From positions 62,576,671-62,640,670 of the forward strand of contig CM037598.1 of assembly GCA_021018995.1 (NCBI GenBank): DNA of 64,000 bases, given 5' to 3'. The translations under genes were made by a program, and so were the position numbers. Positions 33,811-45,565 of this stretch are shown one piece after another. Below the pieces are notes generated by a model. It had not been told where the DNA came from. It saw only the letters and a program-made list of their open reading frames with translations, and did no database searches. Origin of the DNA: Chloranthus sessilifolius (Eukaryota > Streptophyta > Magnoliopsida > Chloranthales > Chloranthaceae). Each line of letters starts with the position of its first letter. The first letter of the stretch is position 1.

Positions 33811-35850
33811 AATGCATAATTTGCCCATAAACAAAATTTTCACACCCAAGACAGCAAGCCAAAACCCAAAATTAGGACATTCCTGACATTTACTATCGAC
33901 CCGAATTACACCCTTGGGAAAACCACCAAAAACACTTCTAACTTAAAAAAACATGCGCCCCGAAAGGAAAAGAGAGCCCCCCCCTCAAGACTAAGATTGA
34001 ACGACAAAAATGCCCCCTCCTCCACATTCATCAATTACACCAAAAAGAAAGGTAGCCCCCATCTCCCATACATTCTAACAAAAAATATATACAACAATAA
34101 AAAAATGCCCCCTGATGCCTCTATATCCCTTAAGCTAAAGTTAAAAAAAAAACAAACACAAAAAAAGGGGAAACTACTCCTGGTGCTCCCTGAGTTTAAT
34201 AAATCTAAATGAAACTAAATAGAAATAAATAAACATCACATGAGTCAAATACGATACCGAGAAAGTCGAACCAAAACAAGACAAAAGATATAGAGAACAC
34301 AATCACTTTATAGATCAATAAAATAATTACAACACATACCGAGGGCATAGCCTCTGAATATACAGTTAAAATAAGAACGTTGAAATCAGCACGTTCAGGC
34401 AATGCCCGAATCCGGATCTATTTGGGAAACTAGAAATCTCAGAGAAGCTTGGATAAGGAAAGCACCCTGAGCAAATTCTAACCGTGATAGCCTCTTCCCA
34501 TTACCCTGAACTGATAGGAAAGGAAGAGTGGCTCACAGAAAGCCACCCAGGACCTATGGATTCATTGTTGGAAGCTCCCCTTGGACACATAAAAAAATGA
34601 GAAGCAACTAACACTGAATCCACAGAGCCTACTGAGGAAACATAGGCATCGGTCACAAGAACTCTGACCTTGCCTTATCCTTGGGTTCCCTCTCTACCAC
34701 CTTTTTCTCTTCCATCTCTTCCTCCGATGGGGTGGCACTTCCAGTTGGATTGATAGCACCAACCCTAGCGTCACTCCAAATTCTCAATCCTGTCCATTCT
34801 TATCATCCGCTTAATAAACACAGCCCATTGGATCCAATACTCGGGATACAAAACAGAAAGGAATAAAAGACATAAATAAATAAATAAATAAATAAAATGC
34901 CCCAAAATTACAAACACAAGATGCCCCAAACAAAAAAAGGGGAGAAAACTTTCAAACTTTAAACTTGAAATAAGAGAATAAAATATTCAAACCCAAAACC
35001 TCAGACTCAGACATTTATAAACTATGTCCTTTGAATCACCAATTGACAAATGCCACACATCTGAACCCCCTACCAAGCTGATTGGATCCAAAACCATACA
35101 CATATCCCTTTAAAAGACCACGATCCATAACAACCAAGATGAACCAATAATTACACAATACTTGCCCCTCTAAAAAAAAATAAACTCCTCAAGTCTAGAT
35201 AGACCAATAGGATTCAAACACTTAACACCCATCTAGAAACTTTAAATTAAACCCTGAATTCATACGCTTCTAACAAGTGTCGTCTCAAATCAAATAAAAA
35301 GACTAAAAAAATACTTTAAACTTTAAATAAAAGAATAATTTTCTGGAATAAGACCCTGACTTGTTTGGGACCAAAAAAGAAATACTCCCAACAAACCCAT
35401 CAGAACCAAGTAAACCCTCTAAACAAAACTCAATAAAAATAAATTAATCTTGAGATAAACCCTCAATAAATCCAGAGTGAAACCCTAAACTAAATTAAAT
35501 CTTAAAATAAATCAAACAAATCAAACAAATCCAACTAATCCATCAATAAATTAAATCAATAAACGAGCATAGTAAAATAAAAAAAAATGCCCCAAACAAG
35601 CCTGATAAAAATCAAGTGAACCTACTAAGTAGAAATTAATAGGACGAATGAATAAACCTTGGGTTATTCTCATAACGAACTTTAAAACTATAAGCTGACT
35701 CAAATCTAAAAACTACGACAAAGCAGATAAGTCCAATTAATCCATCAACCAAAATTCAAGCCAACCAACTACACAATATAAGGAATAAAAATAATAATAA
35801 TAAAAAAATGCCCCTTTATTTATAATTTAAAGTTTTACAAGTTTCACCGG
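33811..35850. other. AT-rich region of element B without supported genes
   Basis: I find no convincing ORF. Short blocks of AAAATGCCCC recur (for example 34010, 34104, 34897, 35586, 35806), next to A-rich runs. By position this is the body and 3' part of a possible second antisense unit, or spacer. Confidence 0.5.
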
Positions 35851-36029
35851 AGGCATACCTCCCAAATTATAACTCAAAACGAAAACCTAAAATCTAACAT
35901 ACAACTGAAAACGAATACCGAAATTACAATGAGCCAATACGAGGAGCAGAACATCCAATCAGAGGCTTCAGAAATGTTGCCACCAGACTTGGAGAACTTA
36001 AACGAGCCACCGGCAGAAGAGACGAAAAA

Positions 36030-36254
36030 TGGGTTAAGGATACATCCCTCCATTTACAGCACCTCCTCTCCCTGCCATCTTCACTTCCTCCGTCGCCGCC
36101 CCATCAACGTTGTCTTCACTGCTCCCTAGAAAAGAATGGTGTGAAGACCGACGCACTCATTCCCAACACCGCCCATTCTTAGAACAGTACTATCCCCCGA
36201 CATCAAATTGGCATGAAGATCACGTGAAATAACGAACATAGGAAGAAACTCCAT
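36030..36254 (-). pseudogene. Possible second antisense gene of element B
   Basis: ATG at 36254 (MEFLPMFVISRDLHANLM) is open for 43 codons. A neighbouring frame then reads DGAATEEVKMAG, resembling the frame at 1-87 of element A. A TATA motif lies at 36376-36387 and a palindrome array upstream of it. The product is unknown, and real exons may differ. Confidence 0.3.
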
Positions 36255-36375
36255 CCCAATCTGACGGTTAAATCACTCAATATCGCAAAAAGACGAATCT
36301 CAAAATGCTAAAACACTAAGAAAAGTCAGGACTCGAGACTAAACCCAAGAATGAAAAGCAAATGAAGACTCCTTC

Positions 36376-36850
36376 GGTTATATAGAGTACGGTCTTAATC
36401 GCGCACCTAAAAATGTGCGCTTAATCTGATCACACCCTAGGAACATCACGCTCAATTAAAAACCCATGCTCCTAACCAGGCGTGCAATATGACTGTCGCC
36501 TGCACAGATAGCGCGACCTCCCGATCCCGCACTTTCTACAGACCGCGCAATCCAATCGAGTGATAAATAGTTGATGCTCAATGTGAAAGGTCACCTGTAC
36601 AGTGACTGGGCGACCTTTGGATCCCGCGCCCATGCTCTGTCACACAATCAGTTTAAACGTCTCAAAATAGCCATGCAAGATTGAAAAGTCGCATGCCTAA
36701 TGACACGGTAACGCTCCGATTGCGTGCAAGAATCATAGTGCGCAATCAAATCACACGTTAGCCTTCACACGCGTAAATACTTCCCTTATATCCTGAATCA
36801 CACGCCTGGAATCGGGCGTGTAATCAGTTCAAACGGCTGATATCAGGCAC
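36376..36850 (-). promoter_or_regulatory. Second antisense promoter of element B with class III palindromes
   Basis: CTCTATATAACC on the minus strand (36376-36387). Immediately upstream are palindromic sites. The best are at about 36395-36420 (CGCGCAC, spacer, GTGCGC) and 36795-36826 (ATCACACGCC, spacer TGGAATC, then GGGCGTGTAAT). Others lie near 36430, 36480, 36720 and 36770. Confidence 0.5.
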
Positions 36851-36900
36851 TTAATTTCTGATTTTGCCCAAAATTTACCCCTTTTCGAGCGAGAGGTCAT

Positions 36901-37800
36901 CCCATCGCATAGCCTCATGAGCCATTCATAGTGAAAAGAGACCATCACTCACTGTTGTCCCATCGCGTAACCAAAAAAAAAGAACGTTGACCACGCCTCT
37001 GGCCCTATTACAGACAAAGCATATATGCGCCACATGACACCTCACCCTCTCACCACATCATTCATTTCATCTTAATCGAAACCATCTCGCCCCGTCATGC
37101 AGCCACTTAAGCAAGTCCCACCACAATGAAAACACACACACATGATACCACCCTGACATTTACTCCTATCGCAAAATTGTTGCCATGCCCTCATGGCCCA
37201 TCGCGAAAAGCCAAAAACAAATTTTTTGAAAATGTAAATACACCAAACAACAAAAAAACTAAGCCAATCACAACACAACTACAACATAATCTCACTAGAA
37301 CCCAAGATCTGACAAAGAAAGAAACTAGACACGCTTGTCACATTAACACCTTACCCAGCGTAGCGCTTAGCTCACTTCCCATCGCAGACACCACTACCCA
37401 AAATTTTTTTTTCAAACAACACCGGTCGCACTAAAAGAAGAAAGGTAGAAAGCACGAGCATGTCCCATCGCCAAAACAAAGAGCCTCCTCCCGAAGTGCC
37501 CGCCACAAACCTACCAGACGCCACAGCAACAGAAAGGCAGGAAGACGTGGGACTACTCTCATGTCCCATCGCATTTCACTACTGCCAAGCTACAGGGCGA
37601 ACATCCCAGCAATACCTCTTAGGTCCCATCGAGGTACCACTACAATCACCAAGGCCCCATCGTGACATCACGCCAACAACCACCAACCACCGCTTAAGCA
37701 ACAAGCGAAGAGAAAAAAAAGAAATCCTCGGGGTACCGTACTATGACATTACACCCGAAACATTGCATTACAATGATAGCCACCGAGTCCCGTCGTGACG
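36901..37800. repeat. Dispersed array of CCCATCGC motifs in element B
   Basis: CCCATCGC or a one-base variant occurs near 36901, 36959, 37165, 37198, 37378, 37424, 37464, 37564, 37624, 37655 and 37789, in otherwise unrelated sequence. The ORFs here are not convincing. The array lies between the 3' LTR and the second antisense promoter. Confidence 0.75.
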
Positions 37801-38974
37801 CTACAATCCTTGGTGGGCCGCACAATTCAAGTAAGTATCACCCATAGGTAAGTGCTGCCCCTTTTTCAATCACTCGATATTTCTTCTAAACTATAATTAT
37901 CTATGATTAAGTCAAAATATTTTCAAAACCCGTCTCTCTCAACTTGCGAATTACTGTAGTCCTCCCATAAGAGACAATCATCAGTACTCGTCAAGAAGGT
38001 TAGATGGAGTATCCGGCATGCCAAGTGTTGTCTTGACAACCACATAAATGGTCGGGTCCACAAATCCCGTACCGGTGGATCTGCTCAGCCACATCTTGGA
38101 AGCCACGTTTTCCGCCATTTTACCACCGAATTGATCTGAAGTTAAAATTCTCAAAATTTCAAAACCCCTTACTCATTCTAAAATCTTTTATTTCAAAAAA
38201 AAATCTTTCTTCTCTTACTTGCAAAAAAAAAAAAGAAGCAACAAAAAAAAGGAAAAGAACAAAATGAACAAAATACATAGACCCGACTCACCTTTCTTTA
38301 AATACCACAACCAACTACACTTAGCCTTGACCTTTAAATCCCAAAGCCCTCTAAACTCGTAATCCAGCACATACGCCACTGCACAGGATCACTTGTTCAG
38401 ATGTAAAAAAAAAAAAAACTCCAGATGAATCGAGCGCATATGCCACTGCGCAGAATTCAACTAAGCACACTTCACAAAATTTACCTCAATTACTATCCCA
38501 AATCAACCATTCCCCTGGGAAGTCAAACAATGAGTATACTCAATCTAAGAACTAACGAATGCCTATTAGAAATGGAATGCCTGGTGCGCATTGGTGTGAG
38601 CAATGACGCGCCTGGTCTGACATGACTTACAAAAGCTTTCGACACTATATACTATTTCATCTCTTTATTATCGGTCCCTAGACCTTGTTTTGGACATTTG
38701 ATTGATGCCCCGATACCTCGATTGTGTAAAATCCCTTTGTTAGCTTGTGCCATGCGACGGGATGCGCCATGCACTCACAGACTCGGAATATGCCCTTCGA
38801 CAGCTACCACATGCCCTTCAAATGCTCTATTTTAGCTTGCGCTGATAGATAATAAAGTCAAGCTAGCCATGTCAGCATCACCAATTCACATTTGTGAATT
38901 CTCAAGAAATGGGAAGGCACCTCGAAAGAGGGTGTCTACTTCTTCGACGTGTTCTTACTTCACAAGAGCGCGCC

Positions 38975-38987
38975 GAAGAGGGGCATC
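38975..38987 (+). promoter_or_regulatory. Polypurine tract of element B
   Basis: GAAGAGGGGCATC directly before the LTR start TGTAGACACC. Element C2 has the near-identical AAAGAGGGGCATC before its LTR (61256-61268). Confidence 0.75.
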
Positions 38988-40600
38988 TGTAGACACCCCC
39001 ATTTCGCCCTCTCGGAGTACACGAATTCGTTTGGTCAGCCCTTGACCTTTTTAACCCTCGACATGGGACCATGCAACTGTACATGGCTAAACACAGGCTG
39101 AAACAATAGCTTTGTAGCTCAGATCCCAATGTAGGGAGGCTATATACAAAGCAATAGTATATAGTCAGAATGCAAACTGAAACAATAGTCCTGCATTCCA
39201 TTCTTGAGACCATAATCGGACAACCCTAAATTAAGTGCCTGAAAACCCGTGTGTAATTTGATCACGCACAGAACCACAAGCGCGCGATCTGTGCACTTTC
39301 AGACCAACCTTCCTTTCACAGATCGTTTTGAGACTCGATTACGCGCCTGGAAACAGATGTGCGATCGGATTGAGCGCTACACCACTAGCGTGCGATTGGC
39401 CTACACCTGACCTAGTCTTCTACCCTTGACTCCTGCGTTTCCTCGATTAAGCGCTTCAGGTAACACGCTTAATCGGATTAAGCATGTCCCACCACGCACA
39501 TAATTAGTCCTGATTTTGTTAGGACTAGGAAACCCGCTGAGTAATTCAGCCCGTCGCTCACTGAGTCAGTGACTGACTCAAAGCGATTAGGCGCCAGAAA
39601 CTGGTGCGTAATTCAGTTAAATGTTCGGAAATGGGCGCGCAATTGAATGAAAACCTATAAAAGCTTTTTTTCTCGAAGAGAGAGGAGAAGGTTGTCAATT
39701 TTGATAAATGAGACCGTAAATCAAAAAACCAGAGAGCTTCGAGAACGGATCCCTAGAGCAAATTAGCCATGATTTTAATATACTAACTTTGAGATTTCTC
39801 ACTGCAGCCCCGATTCTAATTTTTTAGATCGTAGCATCCTCTTCAAACACATAACACGAAGAGGCTGGTAATTTTGAGAGAGAGAATGGAATTTTTTAGG
39901 ACTTCAAAACCAGAGAACTCCGAGGACAAGCCCATAGAGCAAATTAGTCATGATTTCGAGATTCAAACCCCCGAATCTTCGATGATTCCTCTCCGCAGCC
40001 CCGTCCTTAGGTAAGAATTTAATTTAATTTTAGACTTAGGATTTCCCTTTAGTTTAATTATTTAATTCTATTTCTAAATTTTAGACTGTAGCACCCTCTT
40101 CGATCCGAAATTCTCTATGTCCGGTTCTAGTTCTCTGTTTCTAGAACCAGTTATTAATCTAGCGGTCTGACATACCGACCTTATGCTCTGATTCTACTCT
40201 AAAATCTTAATCTACAGTCCTATCATTAATTTTTGGTTCTAACTCTAAGAGTTCAGAACCACTCCTTAATTATACGGCCTGATTTTTCTGATTTCGGACT
40301 CGAATTCAGTCTTAAATTTTAATCTAAAATTTAATTCTATATTTTCATACCGTAAAAAATCCAAAACTATAAATTTCAGTTCATAACTTTAGTTTCTCAA
40401 TCTAATTTCTTATTATAATTTCGAATTCATTTCTAAAAATCTCCCTTTTATTACTCAATTACCCACCTATCTTTTATCTCAACCATTCGATTTGCCCACG
40501 GGAGCTTATGGAGGGTACTCGGGAACGAGGCCAATCCTCCTTAGCATAGCGGGCCGAACCCCTTTTTTTTAGATTATTTAGGATTAACTAGTTAATTATA
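38988..40600 (+). repeat. 3' LTR of element B (right end approximate)
   Basis: Starts TGTAGACACCCCC. The U3 part (39230-39650) holds about seven class III palindromic sites. The best is at 39453-39484, with perfect 10-bp arms CGATTAAGCG and CGCTTAATCG around a 12-bp centre. A TATA-like CTATAAAAG lies near 39655-39663. Downstream, two related segments (39680-39840 and 39860-40010) look like a duplicated leader (GAGAACTCCGAGGAC, AGCAAATTAG). I could not find a definite LTR end. Confidence 0.65.
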
Positions 40601-41059
40601 GCTTAATTTTTTTTTATTAGTTCAATATAATTGACTAATTGCATCAAACAGGCCTTCATATCATTATTTGCTTTGATTCAATTCAGTCTTCTAATTCAGC
40701 CAATTTATTATCTCAACCAAAATTTAGGAAAGTTAATTCATTAATTATTAGTTAGATTTTTGCCATAATTGATCCATAGATTACGATTCTAAAAAAAAGA
40801 GAGTTAATTTTGTCGCCTCAATCGTTTATTTCTATTTTAGTAAATTGATTTATTGCTTCAATTAGAGTCGCAGTAGAAAAAAATTAGTCTTTATTTTCTT
40901 CAAATTAGAATGCTAGTAAGATCACCTTAAGTGCTTTAGTTGTGATTGTCATGCGATTGATACATCTACTTGTGTAGAATTACAATAAAATTAGTATACC
41001 TGCTTTATCTAGAATTGTGATATAATTGGACTCTTTTATTTAATTGGAATATTATTGGA

Positions 41060-41210
41060 ACTGATACACATGCACTCCTAGTACCAGTAGGAGACTGAAA
41101 CTGATTGGACTCTTAGCAGTACCAAGACTTTGATATTAATTGGACTCCTAATGATACCGAGAAACTGAAAATGACTGGACTCCTGATAGCATCAGGACAC
41201 TAAAATAACC
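41060..41210 (+). repeat. Degenerate ~45-bp tandem repeat
   Basis: Units built on ATTGGACTCCTAATGATACC followed by a GAAACTGA-like spacer recur three to four times. No coding signal. The surrounding region 40600-41590 holds nothing else that I can identify. Confidence 0.55.
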
Positions 41211-41639
41211 CATCATAATAAGCTCACCTAATCATGATTCACAACAAAAGAAGGAATCTAAATCGACCATAACAGCAATAAGGGAAACTAAAAAAAGCTA
41301 AAATTATCTAATTAAAAGAGGACACTGCTGCTGATGTTCACAGGCGGACGATTCATTATAGAAGTAATCCACACTCGCTTAAACGCGTGATCATTGACGT
41401 GTTGCAGCTTCGATAAATATCTGTAGCTGGCGATCGCAAATCAACTAGGAATCATCCTAGGAAATTCCTCCTATTACTATTTATCCCCACGTTATCAAAT
41501 ACACTCATCTCTAGAGTCCAACAGGACAGAATTGGAAGCCACTTATTCAACGGGAACCAAGAGGAACCCAGAAAAGCGCACACCAACATCGTCGTATTGG
41601 TGTTCTCAATAAGTTTTAGGCCCAGTAAAACACACTTTC

Positions 41640-42640
41640 CAACCTCTTCCCAATTGAGTGGAGATCTACATCAGCGGCCATAAAGTGCTTCAAAAGGAGC
41701 CATCTCGATGCTGGTTTGATAACTGTTATTGTACGCGAACTCGATCAAGGGCAAGTGCTTGTCCCATGATCCTTAAAAGTCTAACAAACATGCCCACATC
41801 ATGTCTTCAATCACCTAATTCACCCTTTCAGTCTGTCCGTCAATTTGAGTGTGAAAAGTTGAGCTAAATTCTAACTTGGAACCCATCCCTTCTTGAAATC
41901 ACTGCCAGAATTGAGATGTATAGAGCAGGTCTCGATCTGATACTATGCTTGAGGGTATGCCATGTAATCTCACTATCTCCTTCAGGTATAGATCATCTAG
42001 CTTGCTGGCTATATAGCATGTACTGTAAGGAAGAAAGTGTGTTGACTTGGTTAGTCTATCAACAATTACCCAGATAGCATTATGTCCCTTCTGAGTTCTT
42101 GGTAAACAAAGAATAAAATTCATTGAAATGTTCTCCCACTTCCACTTGGGCACAGGTAAGGGCTGTAATAGGCCAGCAAGGTGCCTATGGTCAACTTTCA
42201 CTTGTTGACAGACCAAGCATCTTGCTACATGTTCGGTGACATCTCTTTTCATTCCTTTCCAGAAAAAATTCCTTTTCAAGTTATGGTCCATTTTGGTGCT
42301 GCCCGGATGTATAGCATATATAGATCTATGGGCTTCTTCCAGATCTCATGCCGTAACTCACTATCGGTCGATACACATAATCGGCCCCTAAACAATTAGG
42401 AACCATCGTCCTTAACAGAAAATTTTGGCTGATTTCCATAGTCTATACCCTGCCTGATAGTCATAAGCTCTGGATCCTTCAATTGGGCTTCTCTGATCCT
42501 ATCGAAGAGAGCTGATTTTATCTTGATATTGGCTAACAGTGCTCTCAATTCTTTTACTTCAAACTGAGTGTCAACTGAGATTATGTCCTCAAGCATATTC
42601 CATCGGTGTAATCTAGCCACAAGATGTGACAGCTGATCAG
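41640..42640 (-). pseudogene. Chromovirus integrase remnant
   Basis: The stretch at 42291 begins MDHNLKRNFFWKGMKRDVTEHV, then CLVCQQVK (zinc-binding Cys pair). Next are WENISMNFILCLPRT (first Asp replaced by Asn), VDRLTKSTHFLP and IVSDRDLLYTSQFW (second Asp). After a frame change come HTQIDGQTERVN (Glu kept), then [19 protein letters not shown] and [10 protein letters not shown]. It breaks off soon after. Confidence 0.85.
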
Positions 42641-42659
42641 ATGATTTTTAGCTAAGCGC

Positions 42660-44432
42660 ATCAGCTACCACATTTACTTTCCCTGGATGGTACTGGATGG
42701 TGCAATCGTAATCCTTGAAAAATTCCATCCATCTCCTCTACCTCAAATCGAGTTCCTTCTGGGTAACTAAGTACTTTAGGCTCTTTTGGTCTGTAAAAAT
42801 TTCAAAGGTCTCACTATAGAGGTAATGCCTCCAAATTTAAAAAAAAAAATGACCGCTGCTAGTTCTAGGTCATGTGTAGGGTAGTTTTTCTCGTGGACTT
42901 TCAGCTGCCTTGACCCATAAGCAACTACTTTATTGTGTTGATTTAATACACAATAAAGAATCCCCCACTGCCGGATGGTATGGGAAGCACAGGTGCAGAG
43001 GTCAATCTTTTCTTGAGTTCTTGAAAGCTCTTCTCACACGCTTCAATCCACTCAAATTTGACATTCTTTCGAGTGAGTTGCATGAGTGGTCTAGCGATGT
43101 TCGATAACCCTTCCACAAATTTGCAATAGTAGTCGACGAGTCCCAGAAAACTACAAATCTCAGTGACAGTTTTGGGCTGTTGTAATTTCGTGATGGCCTT
43201 TATCTTGGATGGATCTACTATACACTTGATTCCGAAATGATGTGCCCCTGAACGCTTACCTGTTCCAGCCAAAACTCACATTTGCTAAGCTTAGCGTATA
43301 ATTGAGAGTCTCGTAGTGTTTGCAATGCTAGACGCAAATGCTGCTCATGTTCTTCTCGCGTCTTTGAGTAGATGAGAATATCATCAATGAAGACGACCAC
43401 ACATTGGTCAAGATATGGCTTGAATACTCGATTCATAAGGTCCTTGAACGATACTGGTGCATTTTTCAATCCGAATGGCATCATGAGAAACTCTTAATGA
43501 CCATGTCTCGTGTGAAATGCCATTTTTGGAACATCTTCAGCTCTCACCTTCTGATGGTAACCTGACCGTAGGTCTATCTTAGAAAAGAATTTAGCTCCTT
43601 GCAATTGGTCAAAGAAGTCATCTATCCTTGGGAGTGGATATCTGTTCTTTATGGTTGACTTGTTCAATTGTTGGCAGTCGATCCACAGTCGCATAGACCC
43701 ATCTTTCTTCTTGACGAATAATACAGGGGCTCCCCATGGAGACACACTCGGCTGAATAAAACCTCTATCGAGTAACTCTTGCAACTGTTCCTTTAACTCT
43801 TTCAGCTCAGCTGGTGCTATTCGATATGGAGCTTTTGACACTGGTTCCATGCCTGAAGCTATGTCTATTGTAAATTCAATTTCTCTATCAGGTGGTAAAC
43901 CCGATAACTCCTTAGGGAAAATGTCGGGAACCTCTAAAGTGATTGGGATGTCAGAGATGTCGACCTTCTCCTTTTTTCCTTGTATGAACGCAAGGTATCC
44001 TTGGCATCCCTTACTGATCAGTCGTTCGACTTGAATTGCGGATATGAAAGGTACAACGGCTGGTTGAATATCAGTGAATTTGAATGGCCTACCCCTCTTG
44101 GGGTAGAGAGTGACTACTTTCTCTAGGCAATCTACCTTAGCTCGCCGTTTCGTTAGCCAACCCATGACAAGGATTGCATTGAATCCTTTCATTTCGAGCA
44201 AGATCAGATCAGCCGTTGTTTGGCAATGTGCCATAGTGACGATGAGTGATCGGCACACGATATCCATACTCATCGAATTTCCCGTTGGTGTAGAGATGGA
44301 TAAGACAAAGTCTAAAGGCTCAGGTGTGAAGCCAATATCTGTGAAAAAGTTTGGTGTAATAAATGAGTGTGTAGACCCTGGGTCTACCAACACCAGTGCC
44401 TTGTGGCCACATATGTCACCTTGTTTGTTCAA
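42660..44432 (-). pseudogene. Chromovirus protease, reverse transcriptase and RNase H
   Basis: 44432-43494 is open for 312 codons: protease ([19 protein letters not shown], catalytic Asp present), linker, then RT ([49 protein letters not shown]). A shift near 43490 continues with [20 protein letters not shown] and [15 protein letters not shown]. Then come [33 protein letters not shown] and a weak RNase H. This is the best-preserved protease-RT in the window. Confidence 0.9.
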
Positions 44433-44523
44433 GTGGATGACACCTAGATCTAATAGACACTATAAAATTAGTAACCTATACAACGTGTTATGGTATGAAT
44501 AGGGATTATTTTATTTATGCACC

Positions 44524-45565
44524 TTATTCATCTAAAATGCCAGAAAATAAATTGACAATCTCAGGAAAAATCATACCTAGGATGACTTCATTACTGTCTT
44601 GGGCATCATGCGCGGAAACAACATATGCCTGACCATGTATCGTGGGTTGTGTAGATCTTGAATTTGGCGTAGTAGTGTTTGCAATACCTTTCATCTTTGG
44701 GCAATCTCTGATGCGGTGCCCCTCTGATGTGGTGCCCCATCTGCCCACATTTAAAATAGGCTCCTGTGATTTTATGACACTCCTCAGTTTATGTTGTTTC
44801 CCACATTTCTCACATGCAATTGATGGTGTGGAGGAAGCGACACGAAAAACCGTTCGTTGTGTCCTTGCTACACCTGTGTTTGCCGAGCTTGATGCATTAA
44901 AAGGTCTTGGAGGTCTTGGTGGTAGAGGTGGCAAAGTTGGCGACTCAAGAAACGTCGTTGATGTCATAAGGGTATGTTGTGACGGTGACAACATCAAATA
45001 CCTTAGCCTCTTGCTCGCCTGCTATGTGTTCATCGTTTGATATTGAGCTTTTCTATCCTCACTTGCTCATCTCTTGCTTTCTATAATTCCTCGATGTCCC
45101 TTTCCGCAATGAGGGCCAGTCTCACTACCCTCTCATAAGTGGTTGGCTCGAACAATGATATCGTTCCTCTGATGGCTGGTTTGTGGTCGTACTCGAATTT
45201 TTGCGTTTTCATCAACTCGGTGGCTTCCAACATTTGTGCAAACCGTGATAAACGGGTGAACTCAGTCTCATACTCATGAATACTCATTTGCCCTTGTACT
45301 AGATTGGCAAACTGAATTTCCATTTGATGCCTCTCTATTGTCAGGAAATATTTTCGATTAAAGACCTCTGTAAATTCAGCCCAGGTTCACGGTGTTCCCG
45401 GCGCTCGAGTTCTCTATACCAATTTCCACCACGGGTCCGTTTCACCCTCGAGTTGAAATGAAGCCCAACTCACCTTCTCCTCTTCCATATAGTGGACTCA
45501 CTGCAACAACTTCTCAATTTCATTTAACCATTTCTCGGCCTCCATCGAGTCGGCTTGCCCATAAA
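44524..45565 (-). pseudogene. Chromovirus gag remnant with zinc knuckle
   Basis: From 45565: MEAEKWLNEIEKLLQ, a stop, VSWASFQLEGETDPWW, WAEFTEVFNRKYF, then QGQMSIHEYETEFTRLSRFA. The later part (44997-44524) has CEKCGKQH and DCPKM, a disrupted CCHC knuckle. The N-terminal portion is missing. Confidence 0.85.

Larger units (their letters stand above)
29506..41590 (+). mobile_element. Element B: Tat-lineage element, same family as A, 5'-truncated
   Basis: It starts inside integrase (VLPYEIQVPSL). Next are the post-pol spacer with the conserved hairpin, one clear antisense gene (31564-33294), a second antisense promoter region (36376-36850), a CCCATCGC motif array (36901-37800), the polypurine tract and the 3' LTR from 38988. 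The right end is not sharply defined. Sequence to about 41590 shows no other identity and may be LTR or flank. Confidence 0.8.
41590..45565 (-). mobile_element. Chromovirus-like Ty3/gypsy fragment, truncated at both ends
   Basis: The minus strand runs gag (from 45565), zinc knuckle, protease, RT, RNase H and integrase to about 41590. No LTRs are seen. It resembles Tekay/Del-type chromoviruses (gag EAEKWL.EIEK, ETDPWW; protease DPGSTHSFI). The chromodomain end of integrase is missing. It directly abuts gag sequence of element C2 at 45566. Confidence 0.85.

Noticed and set aside
37072..37798. ORFs of 65-112 codons around the CCCATCGC array
   Set aside because: No family resemblance, overlapping in several frames and without conservation that I can see; the repeated DNA motif explains the composition better.
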